Assembly: GCA_944392285.1 (NCBI GenBank)
Contig: CALXWF010000125.1
Span: forward strand, 1 to 31,744
From: an uncultured Alphaproteobacteria bacterium
GTDB lineage: Bacteria; Pseudomonadota; Alphaproteobacteria; RF32; CAG-239
Length of the DNA stretch: 31,744 nt
Direction: 5' to 3'
Positions 8,417-16,160 of this stretch are shown piece by piece. Made by a program: the position numbers and the translations under genes. Positions within the stretch are counted from its first letter, which is position 1. Every line of letters starts with the position of its first letter. The notes under the pieces are model-generated. The model saw only the letters and a program-made list of their open reading frames with translations. It was not told the DNA's origin and searched no databases.

Positions 8417-9520
8417 TTAAAAATATTTGAGCAAAAGATATATGGCAATGACCAAAGGCAACCAATAAAATATGGAAGATTTGCGAAAACGCGGGTCTTT
8501 GGCATGACGCGACGAATCTAACAAATAACGAAGCTCTTGCGGATTGTGCAGCTGAATTTGTTTTTTTTGCAAGAAGTCAAGTCCGTGGCGACGCAAGCCG
8601 TCTTGAAAAGCCGGAACATTTGTTATCTGTGCCAAAGATTGCGGCTCAAAAATTAACTCGGCCCAAGGCTGCCATAAAGAAAGCAAGTCTACGTCCGGCG
8701 TAAAAAACTGCAGGCGTCTTAAAGCGGCGGCTAATTTATGTTCGAATCCGCCGGTGGGGAATTTTTGCGCCTGCAAATATGAAAAAGCAAATTTTTTAAG
8801 CTCAGAATCGGCCGGAAATAAGGCGTCAAAATCTGCCCATAAAACTTGATGCGCCTCATTGACCGCAACACCGCTCCATGAGCTTATGAAATAGCCTTTA
8901 TCAAATAATAATTCAGCAAATAAATTTGCCAGATTTTTTTGCTCCTCAAGGCTTAAGCGGCTCGTTATGCGAAAAGGCTCCGCGCTCGTTATCCATAGGC
9001 AAGAGGCTGATGTTTGCCGCCAATCTATTTGCCAAAAGAATCCGTTGGAGGAGCTTTGAAGAGAATCCGTCAGTTCTTGCCAGTCGGCGGCATAGAGCCG
9101 CATATCGCGCCGCAAGTTCCACCTTCTGGCACAAACGGATAAGATATCTGCCGTGAGGAAACCAATCTCTTTCAGCCAGTCGGTATAAAAACGCCGTGTT
9201 TGTTCAGAAAGGCTACGACACAGGCAAAACGGACCTTGAGGCAAAAGCGAATCCGGCGCCGGATACAAGGGCTCGTTCCCAGTGGCATAACGCGACCAAA
9301 TTTCATCTGCCAGAATTGCTAAAACTTCATCATTTTCATGTTTTAGGAAATCGCGAATCCGATACAGCGGTGCATCTGTGCGGCGGCGGTGAAAAATTTT
9401 GGCCAAGAATCGATAAGGGGCAAAAATCTCGGTCTTGGCAAAAAAAGACAATAAATCCGTCGCTGACAATGCATTTGCCAGACTTTGGCGCTTTAGGAAT
9501 TGTAAAAATACATTTTTCAT
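8417..9520 (-). CDS. Putative strongly diverged UbiB-like (ABC1/ADCK) pseudokinase
   Basis: A 367-residue protein with one C-terminal membrane helix (about residues 347-366, IFYWLPLVIAIYLLLKYF). At first sight it is unknown. Residues from about 135 to 260 follow the order of UbiB features: a helical LRRDMRLYAADWQEL stretch where UbiB has its Leu-Arg-rich segment, then IDWRQTSASCLWI, LANLFAELLFDKGYFI, and VLWADFDALFP where active members have a DFG. The invariant catalytic loop (HADPHPGN) is replaced by SSWSG and no nucleotide-binding Ala-rich loop is visible. Position supports the idea: in many alphaproteobacteria ubiE-ubiB is divergent from mutM, as here, but ubiE is absent. If correct, it is a relic or repurposed protein of ubiquinone synthesis. 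Alignment is from memory. Confidence 0.55.
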   Translation of the reverse strand: MKNVFLQFLKRQSLANALSATDLLSFFAKTEIFAPYRFLAKIFHRRRTDAPLYRIRDFLKHENDEVLAILADEIWSRYATGNEPLYPAPDSLLPQGPFCLCRSLSEQTRRFYTDWLKEIGFLTADILSVCARRWNLRRDMRLYAADWQELTDSLQSSSNGFFWQIDWRQTSASCLWITSAEPFRITSRLSLEEQKNLANLFAELLFDKGYFISSWSGVAVNEAHQVLWADFDALFPADSELKKFAFSYLQAQKFPTGGFEHKLAAALRRLQFFTPDVDLLSLWQPWAELIFEPQSLAQITNVPAFQDGLRRHGLDFLQKKQIQLHNPQELRYLLDSSRHAKDPRFRKSSIFYWLPLVIAIYLLLKYF

Positions 9521-9559
9521 CTATAATGCCTGCGAAATTTCTTGTCTTATGAGGTCAAA

Positions 9560-10396
9560 ATGCCCGAGCTGCCCGAGGTGGAAACCATTAAAACCGCCAT
9601 AGAAAAATCTTTGCTTAATGCTAATATAACCCGCGTTAAGATAAACAACAACTCTTTGAGAATAAAAATCCCCGACGATTTTGCAAAAAGAATCGTCGGT
9701 GCCAAAATTGCGGCCCTTCAAAGGCGGGCAAAATATATTCTTTTTGAGCTTGATAATAATCTGACCCTTATTTTGCACCTTGGTATGAGCGGCAAAATTA
9801 AAATTGCCGATAACCTTCCGGCTCCAGAAAAACACGACCATGTGATTTTGGAAACAAATAAAGGTTTTTTGGTTTATAACGACCCCAGACGCTTTGGTCT
9901 TTGGACTTATGCGGAAACAGGCAAGCTCAAGCAAAACAACCTTTTTAAAAATCTTGGCCTTGAGCCTTGGGATGAAAAACTTTCCGCTCGTTTTCTTAAA
10001 GAAAAATTTAAGGGCAAAAAATGCGCCGTCAAACAGGCGCTGCTTGACCAAAGTTTGGTGGTGGGAATCGGTAATATTTATGCTTCGGAAAGTTTGTTTG
10101 AGGCAGGAATCGACCCCAGAAGAGCAGCCGAATCCTTGAGCCTTAAAGAATGTGAAAAACTCATTGAAAAAGTGCGGGCCGTGCTTGAAAAAGCCATTCA
10201 AGCCGGCGGCTCTACCCTGCGCGATTATCAAAAGCCCGACGGCAGCCTCGGATATTTTCAAAATCAGCATTGCGTTTATAATAAAACCGGACAAAAATGC
10301 CCAGGCTGCACTTGCTCTCTTGAAAAAACCGGCGGAATTCGTAAAATAGTTTTGGGTGGACGTTCAACCTTTTATTGTCCGATTAAACAAAAGTGA
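9560..10396 (+). CDS. mutM: Formamidopyrimidine-DNA glycosylase
   Basis: A 278-residue bifunctional DNA glycosylase/AP lyase that removes 8-oxoguanine and ring-opened purines. The start must be the ATG at 9560, because the protein then begins MPELPEVETI, exposing the catalytic N-terminal Pro2 and Glu3; an in-frame codon at 9542 would block this. RRAKYILFEL supplies the conserved lysine, LHLGMSGKI the core loop, and GGRSTFYC the C-terminal beta-hairpin arginine. The zinc finger is odd: CPGC gives two ligands and FYC a third, but the expected fourth cysteine of the usual YCPxCQ is replaced, since the protein ends CPIKQK. An extra Cys sits just upstream in QHCVYN. It is the first gene of a cluster running to rpsT. 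Confidence 0.95.
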   Translation: MPELPEVETIKTAIEKSLLNANITRVKINNNSLRIKIPDDFAKRIVGAKIAALQRRAKYILFELDNNLTLILHLGMSGKIKIADNLPAPEKHDHVILETNKGFLVYNDPRRFGLWTYAETGKLKQNNLFKNLGLEPWDEKLSARFLKEKFKGKKCAVKQALLDQSLVVGIGNIYASESLFEAGIDPRRAAESLSLKECEKLIEKVRAVLEKAIQAGGSTLRDYQKPDGSLGYFQNQHCVYNKTGQKCPGCTCSLEKTGGIRKIVLGGRSTFYCPIKQK

Positions 10397-10403
10397 GATA
10401 TCT

Positions 10404-10775
10404 ATGATGAAAAAATGCTTTTCTTTGTTTTTGTTAAGTCTTAGCCTTTTGTGGCCTTTTTCGACACAAGCTGCCGTCTTTATTGAAGGGCTTGAAGATG
10501 TGCCCTTGATGGACGGGCTGAAACAAATTCCTAAAGATACTTTGTCTTTCGGCAATGAAGAAGGCCGCTTGGTTGAAGTATATTTATCGGGCGCCAAAGT
10601 CGGTTTTAAAAACGTGGCAAAATTTTATCAGGAAACTTTGCCCCAGCTCGGTTGGACTTTTCAGGGGCAGCGCGATGATACGTTAATCTTTTATCGCGAA
10701 GGCGAAGCTCTGGATATTTATAAAGAATCGACCAAACCCTTGATCGTGCGGATTACCGTTAAAAACCAAATGTAA
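10404..10775 (+). CDS. Small exported protein of unknown function
   Basis: A 123-residue protein starting at the tandem ATG codons at 10404/10407, eight bases after the mutM stop. An upstream in-frame start at 10356 would overlap mutM and bury the signal peptide, so I reject it. The N-terminus is a Sec signal peptide (MMKKCFSLFLLSLSLLWPF, cleavage probably after STQA). The mature part reads EDVPLMDGLKQI..., then GRLVEVYLSGAK, FYQETLPQLGWTF and a C-terminal beta strand. This DVPLM...FY..tLPqLGW pattern is familiar from short conserved hypothetical proteins in alphaproteobacteria, including in this mutM-echA position. Probably periplasmic; function unknown. Confidence 0.85.
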   Translation: MMKKCFSLFLLSLSLLWPFSTQAAVFIEGLEDVPLMDGLKQIPKDTLSFGNEEGRLVEVYLSGAKVGFKNVAKFYQETLPQLGWTFQGQRDDTLIFYREGEALDIYKESTKPLIVRITVKNQM

Positions 10776-10784
10776 GGAAAGATG

Positions 10785-11564
10785 ATGAATTATAGCTTTA
10801 TCTCTACCGAATGTCGCGGCAGCGTTGCCATTGTTACTCTTAAACGCATTGAGAATCTTAATGCCGTGAACCTGCAAATGTTGTCTGAAATTGCAGATGC
10901 TTTGGTAAAATTTGATAAAGACGATGCTATCGGCGCGATGCTTCTTTGCGGCAGCGATAAAGCCTTTGCGGCGGGAATCGACGTCAACGAACTGACGAAT
11001 CAGGCACAAAACGCCGTTGCCTATGACCAAGAAATGTTTGAAGCCTTTATGCGAATCCGCTCTTGCAAGAAACCGATTGTTGCCGCCGTGGCGGGTTATG
11101 TTTTGGGAATCGGCCTGCAGTTGGCTTTGTGCGGCGATATTATTTTGGCGGCCGACAATGCCCGCTTCGGCCAGCCGGAAGTAAGCCTCGGCGTTATTCC
11201 GGGCTTTGGTGCCGCAACCAACCTAACCGCTACCATCGGCAAACCCAAAGCCGCCGAAATGATTTTGACCGGACGCGCCCTTAATGCCGAAGACGCTCTT
11301 AATGCCGGTTTAATCTCAAGAATCGTCCCTTTAAGCGATGTATTTGATGAAGGTGTGCGTACAGCCATGAGAATCGCCGCACAGCCGAGAATCGCAGTTT
11401 TGGCCGCGAAAGAAGCCCTTAAAGCCGCCGCTTGCCAAGACGGCGACTCTGCCTTGGCTCTGGAAAATAAATTGTTGCATTTGTGCATGCTCAGCGATGA
11501 TTTTAGGGAATCTCTCTTAGCCTTTGCCGAAAAAAGAGCGCCGAATCTGAAAAATCGCTTCTAA
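10785..11564 (+). CDS. Enoyl-CoA hydratase/isomerase family protein
   Basis: A 259-residue crotonase-fold protein. I prefer the ATG at 10785 to 10782 because AAGGA (10774-10778) is then at normal spacing. The oxyanion-hole regions are visible as DKAFAAGIDVNEL and AAVAGYVLGIGLQLALCGDI, followed by RFGQPEVSLGVIPGFG. In classical hydratases the first catalytic glutamate lies in GGG(x)EL; here that position is Gln (about residue 112, GLQLA), while the second (QPE, about 132) is kept. So it may be an isomerase or another CoA-thioester enzyme rather than a fatty-acid beta-oxidation hydratase. The position between mutM and rpsT is conserved in alphaproteobacteria. Confidence 0.88.
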   Translation: MNYSFISTECRGSVAIVTLKRIENLNAVNLQMLSEIADALVKFDKDDAIGAMLLCGSDKAFAAGIDVNELTNQAQNAVAYDQEMFEAFMRIRSCKKPIVAAVAGYVLGIGLQLALCGDIILAADNARFGQPEVSLGVIPGFGAATNLTATIGKPKAAEMILTGRALNAEDALNAGLISRIVPLSDVFDEGVRTAMRIAAQPRIAVLAAKEALKAAACQDGDSALALENKLLHLCMLSDDFRESLLAFAEKRAPNLKNRF

Positions 11565-11600
11565 AAAGCAATTTATTTGACGTGAGGCGAAAAAATTCTG

Positions 11601-11630
11601 TTGACTTCGGGGGCGTCTAGCGTTTATAAA
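11601..11630 (+). promoter_or_regulatory. Probable sigma70-type promoter of rpsT
   Basis: TTGACT (11601-11606) and TATAAA (11625-11630) are 18 bases apart in the spacer between the crotonase gene and rpsT, giving a predicted start near 11637 and a leader of about 45 bases. An AGGA-type ribosome site lies near 11669. Both boxes differ from consensus by one base. Confidence 0.65.
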
Positions 11631-11681
11631 TCAGTACGAATTGAAAAAAACGTAATTAACTCTAATACAGGATAATTTGAA

Positions 11682-11942
11682 ATGGCCAATCATAAATCGG
11701 CAAAAACCAGAATTAACAGAAACGCTAAAAGAGCCGTTATTAACGGTGCTCGCAGAAACCGCGTTCGTACTTTTGTAAAAAAAGTTGAAGCTGCCATTCT
11801 GGCTGCCAATAAGGAACAGGCTCAGGAAGCTTTTAAAGTTGCAGAATCTGAAATGATGTCTGCCGCCCGCAAAGGTATCTTTACTTTAAATACGGCTGCC
11901 AGAACCGTTTCTCGTCTTTCGAAAAAAATTAAAGCTTTATAA
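11682..11942 (+). CDS. rpsT: 30S ribosomal protein S20
   Basis: An 86-residue very basic protein that begins MANHKSAKTRINRNAKRAV, the S20 hallmark, followed by the helical KKVEAAI and AARTVSRLSKKIKAL segments. It binds 16S rRNA in the body of the small subunit. Length matches the family (85-90). It has its own promoter at 11601-11630 and a strong terminator at 11971-12022. Placement immediately upstream of dnaA is typical of alphaproteobacteria. Confidence 0.98.
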   Translation: MANHKSAKTRINRNAKRAVINGARRNRVRTFVKKVEAAILAANKEQAQEAFKVAESEMMSAARKGIFTLNTAARTVSRLSKKIKAL

Positions 11943-11970
11943 TTTTTTTCAAAGCATTTTTTAGTTAAAA

Positions 11971-12022
11971 AAAAACACAAACCGTCGACCTGTTTAGCAG
12001 GCATTTCGGTTTGTGTTTTTTT
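11971..12022 (+). terminator. Rho-independent terminator after rpsT
   Basis: AAAAACACAAACCG (11971-11984) pairs perfectly with CGGTTTGTGTTTTT (12007-12020) around a 22-base loop, and the 3' arm runs into a T stretch. It ends the rpsT transcript 29 bases after the stop codon. Confidence 0.88.
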
Positions 12023-12142
12023 GTTTGAAAAGCGCCGAATCTCAGCGACTCTGCTTGAATCTTCTGTCAAGAAAATTAATTGCAAAGTTCGTAAAATGTT
12101 CTGTTGTATTTATTTTTTTTTGCATTACTATCCAAATCACTT

Positions 12143-12456
12143 TTTGATGATGGTTCTTTACTTTAGGAAAGAGAAAAAGAAAAGTACCGTTCATTAATTT
12201 GATGATGGGTCTTTACTTTGAGAAAGAGAAAAGTACCGTTCATTAGTTTGATGATAGGTCTTTACTTTGAGAAAGAGAAAAGTACCGTTCATTAGTTTGA
12301 TGATAGGTCTTTACTTTGAGAAAGAGAAAAAGGAAAGTAGCCGTTCATTAATTTGATGATGGTTCTTTACTTTGAGAAAGAGAAAAGTACCGTTCATTAG
12401 TTTGATGATGGGTCTTTACTTTGAGAAAGAGAAAAAAGGAAAGCGCTGTTCATTAA
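12143..12456. repeat. Six tandem 49/56-base repeats upstream of dnaA
   Basis: Units begin TTTGATGAT at 12143, 12198, 12247, 12296, 12352 and 12401, with lengths 55, 49, 49, 56, 49 and 56. Each reads TTTGATGATRGGTCTTTAC, CTTTGAGAAAGAGAAAAG, then TACCGTTCATTAG or a variant. The long units carry a 6-7 base A/G insertion in the same place. Each unit can fold a small hairpin, TACTTT pairing with AAAGTA. Units are nearly identical, so the array is young or actively homogenised. There is no canonical DnaA box (TTATNCACA) in it. It lies between the rpsT terminator and dnaA, where an origin or a dnaA control region would be expected; the role is unknown. Confidence 0.93.
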
Positions 12457-12968
12457 AAAGTAGATATGCTTTAACTTGGTTTAAGTAGAGAATTTTCTTT
12501 ATTTATATTGTAGAGAAGTTGCTTTATTTTTATTAAGAAAAGCTTTATCAGAAAGCCGGATAAACAAGGCATTTAATTAGAATAGAATTTTTATTTCGGA
12601 TAAAAAAGAGCTTCTATTTAAGTGCCGGACAGATGACTTATCTGAAGGAGCTTGGAAGAAAAATTCTTGAGAGAAATTTCTTCTGAAAAAAATAAAAAAA
12701 ACACATCTTATATATATAAAGAAATATGCTTTATGAGGACCTTAATTGGGGAAAGTTGGAGCTATCAAACATATGGGCTTTATGGTTCGTCATATTTGCC
12801 AATCTGATAGTAATTTTTTTGGCGAATATGTTCTCTCTTCAGAGAAGCACCTGAGGCTCAAATCAGGACTATTCCAGAAACGAATCTTGTCTGCCACACT
12901 TAGAACATCGGTTAGAACTTTTTGGTTTTAGCCCAAAAACACAACAAAAATATGAATGGGGAGACGAC
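12457..12968. other. AT-rich gene-free leader before dnaA
   Basis: About 510 bases without a convincing gene. A TTAACTTGGTTTAA motif at about 12471-12484 resembles a CtrA site but has a 6-base rather than 7-base spacer. Two CGGATAAA sequences lie near 12556 and 12597, and a TATATATATA run near 12708-12717. I found no DnaA box matching the consensus. The last 114 bases (12855-12968) are open in the dnaA frame but have no ATG, so they are probably leader RNA. This block plus the tandem array could be the replication origin, but no single feature proves it. Confidence 0.45.
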
Positions 12969-14429
12969 ATGGCTGAGCAAGCAATTTTAAGTACCGATTT
13001 AGTACAAGATGAATGGGGACAAATTTGCAGCCAATTAAAAACCGAGGTGGGCGATACAGCTTTTGAGAGCTGGCTTAAACCCTTGACCCCGGGTTCTTTT
13101 AACGACGGTGTTATGAATATATGCGTGCCGACACGCTTTATGCGAAACTGGGTTATCACCCACTACAGCGACCGCATTCACAAAATTTGGGAAAAGAAAA
13201 ATCCGGCCATTAAATCTGTTAATTTTGTTGTTTCTGCCGTTCAGGAAGAAGGTCATGGTCTTTACACGCCTTCTTGCCGCTCCTTGCTTAAGAAAATTTC
13301 TTCAAGCCCGACACCGCAAAATATTTATCAATCCGGCCTAAGTGCCGTAAATGCTAACGGTAATGAGGCTTTTAATGCCAACGAATCTTTGTCTGTGCCT
13401 TTGAATCCGCAATATACTTTTGATAATTTTGTTGTCGGCAAGACCAATGAGTTTGCTTATGCGGCAGCCAGAAAAGTTGCGGAATCTCGCAATGTGTCTT
13501 TCAACCCGTTATTCTTATATTCCGGCGTCGGCCTTGGTAAAACACACTTGATGCACGCTATTGCCTGGCATATTAAACAACAAGACCCCTCCAGAAATAT
13601 TGTTTATTTGTCTGCCGAAAAGTTTATGTACAAATTTGTTCGCGCCCTGCGCTACAAAGACACAACCGCCTTTAAGGAACAGTTCCGCTCGGTTGATGTG
13701 TTGATGGTTGATGATGTTCAGTTTATGGGCGGCAAAGACACCACACAAGAAGAGTTTTTCTATACCTTTAACTCCTTAATCGAAGAAGGACGCCAGATTA
13801 TTATTTCTGCCGATAAATCTCCTTCAGATTTGGAAGGAATCGAAGCCAGATTGAAATCTCGTTTGGGCTGCGGTTTGGTTGCTGATATTCACCCGACAGA
13901 CTTTGATTTGCGTATCGGAATTTTGGAAAACAAAGCACGCCAAATGGGAATCGAATTGCCCAACCGTGTTGCCGAGTTTTTGGCCAGCAAAATTACTTCT
14001 AACATTCGTGAGTTGGAAGGTGCCTTGCGTCGCGTGGTTGCTCATTCTCAGCTGTTGTCTGACAAAGAAATCACCATTGATATGACACAAGATGTTTTGA
14101 AAGACATGCTGCGCTCTTATGACAAACGCACCACGATTGATGAAATCCAGAAAAAAGTTGCCGAACACTTTAATATTTCCGTTAAAGAAATGCAGTCTTC
14201 GCGCAGAGCCAGAACCGTTGCCAGACCGCGCCAGATTGCCATGTATTTGGCCAAGCAGCTGACCTCTCGCTCTTTGCCGGAAATCGGTCGGAAATTTGAC
14301 CGTGACCACACAACGGTTATGCATGCGGTTCGCAAAGTTGAGGAGCTGATTTTGGAAGACGCTTCTCTGGCTGAAAATGTTGATGCCTTGAGAAGAGCTT
14401 TGGCAGCATACAGCAGTTTTAACTCCTAA
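12969..14429 (+). CDS. dnaA: Chromosomal replication initiator protein DnaA
   Basis: A 486-residue AAA+ initiator that binds DnaA boxes and melts the origin. Domain I is at about 10-90 (DEWGQICSQLKTEVGDTAFESWL), a variable linker runs to about 145, and domain III carries Walker A GVGLGKTHLMHA at about 185 and Walker B VDVLMVDDVQF at about 243-253. Domain IV at the C-terminus has the DNA-binding signature ARPRQIAMYLAKQL and FDRDHTTVMHAVRKVE. All key residues appear intact. The start at 12969 gives the standard N-terminus. An unusually long leader with a tandem repeat array precedes it, suggesting dnaA-specific regulation. A terminator follows directly. Confidence 0.98.
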   Translation: MAEQAILSTDLVQDEWGQICSQLKTEVGDTAFESWLKPLTPGSFNDGVMNICVPTRFMRNWVITHYSDRIHKIWEKKNPAIKSVNFVVSAVQEEGHGLYTPSCRSLLKKISSSPTPQNIYQSGLSAVNANGNEAFNANESLSVPLNPQYTFDNFVVGKTNEFAYAAARKVAESRNVSFNPLFLYSGVGLGKTHLMHAIAWHIKQQDPSRNIVYLSAEKFMYKFVRALRYKDTTAFKEQFRSVDVLMVDDVQFMGGKDTTQEEFFYTFNSLIEEGRQIIISADKSPSDLEGIEARLKSRLGCGLVADIHPTDFDLRIGILENKARQMGIELPNRVAEFLASKITSNIRELEGALRRVVAHSQLLSDKEITIDMTQDVLKDMLRSYDKRTTIDEIQKKVAEHFNISVKEMQSSRRARTVARPRQIAMYLAKQLTSRSLPEIGRKFDRDHTTVMHAVRKVEELILEDASLAENVDALRRALAAYSSFNS

Positions 14430-14467
14430 AAAACAGGTTTTGCATTTTGCGTAAAACCTGTTTTTTA
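14429..14467 (+). terminator. Rho-independent terminator after dnaA
   Basis: AAACAGGTTTT (about 14431-14441) pairs with AAAACCTGTTT (14453-14463) around a GCATTTTGCGT loop, and the 3' arm continues into TTTTTT. It begins at the dnaA stop codon, so dnaA is transcribed separately from the genes that follow. Confidence 0.88.
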
Positions 14468-14514
14468 TTGTAAAGAGGCCTTCCGTATTTTACCTTTATG
14501 TTTGGAGGAACACT

Positions 14515-14937
14515 ATGAGTGACGCAAAAATTGTAAGGGTCGGCTTAGGCTTATATATCTTTAACGAAAAGCATCAGGTTTTGCTCGGTTTGAGAAAATC
14601 CGCTCATGGAAACGGCACTTGGTGCCCGCCGGGCGGACATATGGAATATGGTGAAAGCTTTGAAGAAGGAGCCGCCCGAGAAGCCAAGGAAGAAACCGGC
14701 CTGATTATCTCCCCTCTAGATGTGGTTCTGGCAGATGTTACCAATGTTTTTTTTGCAGAATCGGGCAAACATTATATTACGTTGAACATGATTACGCACC
14801 GCTTTGACGGCGAGCCCCAAATTATGGAGCCGGATAAATGTGCCAAATGGTGTTGGTTTGACGAAAACGACCTCCCCTCAAATATGTTTTTACCTGCCGC
14901 TAATTTTCTAAAAAAACATAAGCTCTCGGAATATTAA
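14515..14937 (+). CDS. Nudix hydrolase, NUDT15/MTH2-like
   Basis: A 140-residue protein with a complete Nudix box at about residues 43-65: GHMEYGESFEEGAA then REAKEETGL, supplying the metal-binding glutamates. The preceding LLGLRKSAHGNGTWCPPGG and the later KCAKWCWFDENDLP match the NUDT15-like branch, which hydrolyses nucleoside di- or triphosphates and some related pyrophosphates. A nucleotide-pool cleaning role would fit its place between dnaA and dnaN, but substrate cannot be read from sequence. Its insertion between dnaA and dnaN is less usual, as these are often adjacent. An AGGAGG-like ribosome site (GGAGGA) lies at about 14502-14507. Confidence 0.92.
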   Translation: MSDAKIVRVGLGLYIFNEKHQVLLGLRKSAHGNGTWCPPGGHMEYGESFEEGAAREAKEETGLIISPLDVVLADVTNVFFAESGKHYITLNMITHRFDGEPQIMEPDKCAKWCWFDENDLPSNMFLPAANFLKKHKLSEY

Positions 14938-15034
14938 AAAAAGCTGTTGACGAATCGTCGTTTTAGTTTCGGTTTTTGCTAAATGGGTGCTATATTTAGG
15001 GAAAATTAGTCTATAACATTAATGGTATAAGAAA

Positions 15035-16153
15035 ATGAAATTTACGATTGAACGCGCGACTTTGTTGAAGACTCTGAGCCATGTTCAGAGTATTGTTGAA
15101 AAAAGAAACACCATTCCGGTCCTCTCTAATGTGAGAATCGAAGCTACCGAAGGCGATATCAGCTTTAAGGCAACGGATATGGATACGGAAATTACCGAAA
15201 TTGCCGATGCCAAAGTAACACAAACCGGTGCAACCACGGCTCCGGCTCATATGCTTTATGACATTGTACGCAAGCTCTCTGACGGTTCAGATGTTGAGAT
15301 TACCTTCCCTGATGACAAAGGTCAGCTTACCATTGCTTCAGGACGCTCAAAGTTTTCTCTTTCTACCATCGGGGTTGAGGATTTTCCGGTTATTTCGGGC
15401 GATAAATTGCCGATTAATTTTGTTATGAGCAAAGATGAGCTTAAAGATGTTATTGACCGGACACAGTTTGCCGTTTCAACCGAAGAAACCAGATATTATT
15501 TGAACGGCGTGTATATGCATGCCAAAAAAGAAGGCGAAGCCAAAGTTTTGCGCGTTGTTGCCACTGACGGCCACCGCTTGGCTTGTGTCGAATCGCCTTT
15601 GCCGCAAGGGGCAGAAAATTTGGCCGGCGTGATTATTCCGCGTAAGACCGTTACGGAAATTCGCAAACTTTTGGATGATGCCAATGTTGAAAATGTTACG
15701 GTTTCAATGTCGGACAATAAAGTACGTTTTTCTTTGGAAGATATTACGCTGACTTCCAAGTTAATTGACGGAACTTATCCTGACTATGAACGCGTTATTC
15801 CGACCGAAAATGATAAAAACTTAGAGCTTAAGGTTAAAGAATTGGCTTCAGCCGTTGACCGTGTTTCGGTTGTGGCAGAAAGAACCCGCGCCATTAAGGT
15901 TTTGACCGGCCCCAATAAAGCCGTTATCACAACCTCAAGCCCTGACCTTGGCAGTGCGTCTGAAGAAATTGAGGCCAAATATGACAGCGAGAGTTTGGAA
16001 ATCGGCTATAACTTCCGCTATCTTTTGGATATCTTAAACGAGGTCAAAGGGGAAACCGTGAGAATCTCTTTTGCTGACGGCAGCTCTCCTTCCGTTATTC
16101 ATGACACCTCGGATTCCAGCGCTATTTATGTTTTGATGCCGATGAGAGTTTAG
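15035..16153 (+). CDS. dnaN: DNA polymerase III beta subunit (sliding clamp)
   Basis: A 372-residue protein of standard length for the beta clamp, which dimerises into a ring around DNA and tethers polymerase III. It starts MKFTIERATLLKTLSHVQSI and includes IPVLSNVRIEA, the FAVSTEETRYYLNGVYM segment of domain II, VATDGHRLA, and the C-terminal YVLMPMRV that ends almost all clamps and forms part of the client-binding groove. It lies 97 bases after the nudix gene and 7 bases before recF, so dnaN-recF is probably one transcript. Confidence 0.98.
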   Translation: MKFTIERATLLKTLSHVQSIVEKRNTIPVLSNVRIEATEGDISFKATDMDTEITEIADAKVTQTGATTAPAHMLYDIVRKLSDGSDVEITFPDDKGQLTIASGRSKFSLSTIGVEDFPVISGDKLPINFVMSKDELKDVIDRTQFAVSTEETRYYLNGVYMHAKKEGEAKVLRVVATDGHRLACVESPLPQGAENLAGVIIPRKTVTEIRKLLDDANVENVTVSMSDNKVRFSLEDITLTSKLIDGTYPDYERVIPTENDKNLELKVKELASAVDRVSVVAERTRAIKVLTGPNKAVITTSSPDLGSASEEIEAKYDSESLEIGYNFRYLLDILNEVKGETVRISFADGSSPSVIHDTSDSSAIYVLMPMRV

Positions 16154-16160
16154 AATCGGT

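Noticed and set aside
12143..12456. CRISPR array
   Set aside because: Units are contiguous 49/56-base tandem repeats with no unique spacers and no cas genes nearby.
12746..12931. 61-codon frame upstream of dnaA
   Set aside because: No good ribosome site, no recognisable protein pattern, and the frame stops before dnaA; more likely leader DNA.
14941..15034. TTGACG (14947-14952) and TATATT (14991-14996) as a dnaN promoter
   Set aside because: The boxes are 38 bases apart, far too long for one promoter; dnaN probably has a promoter here but I cannot place it.
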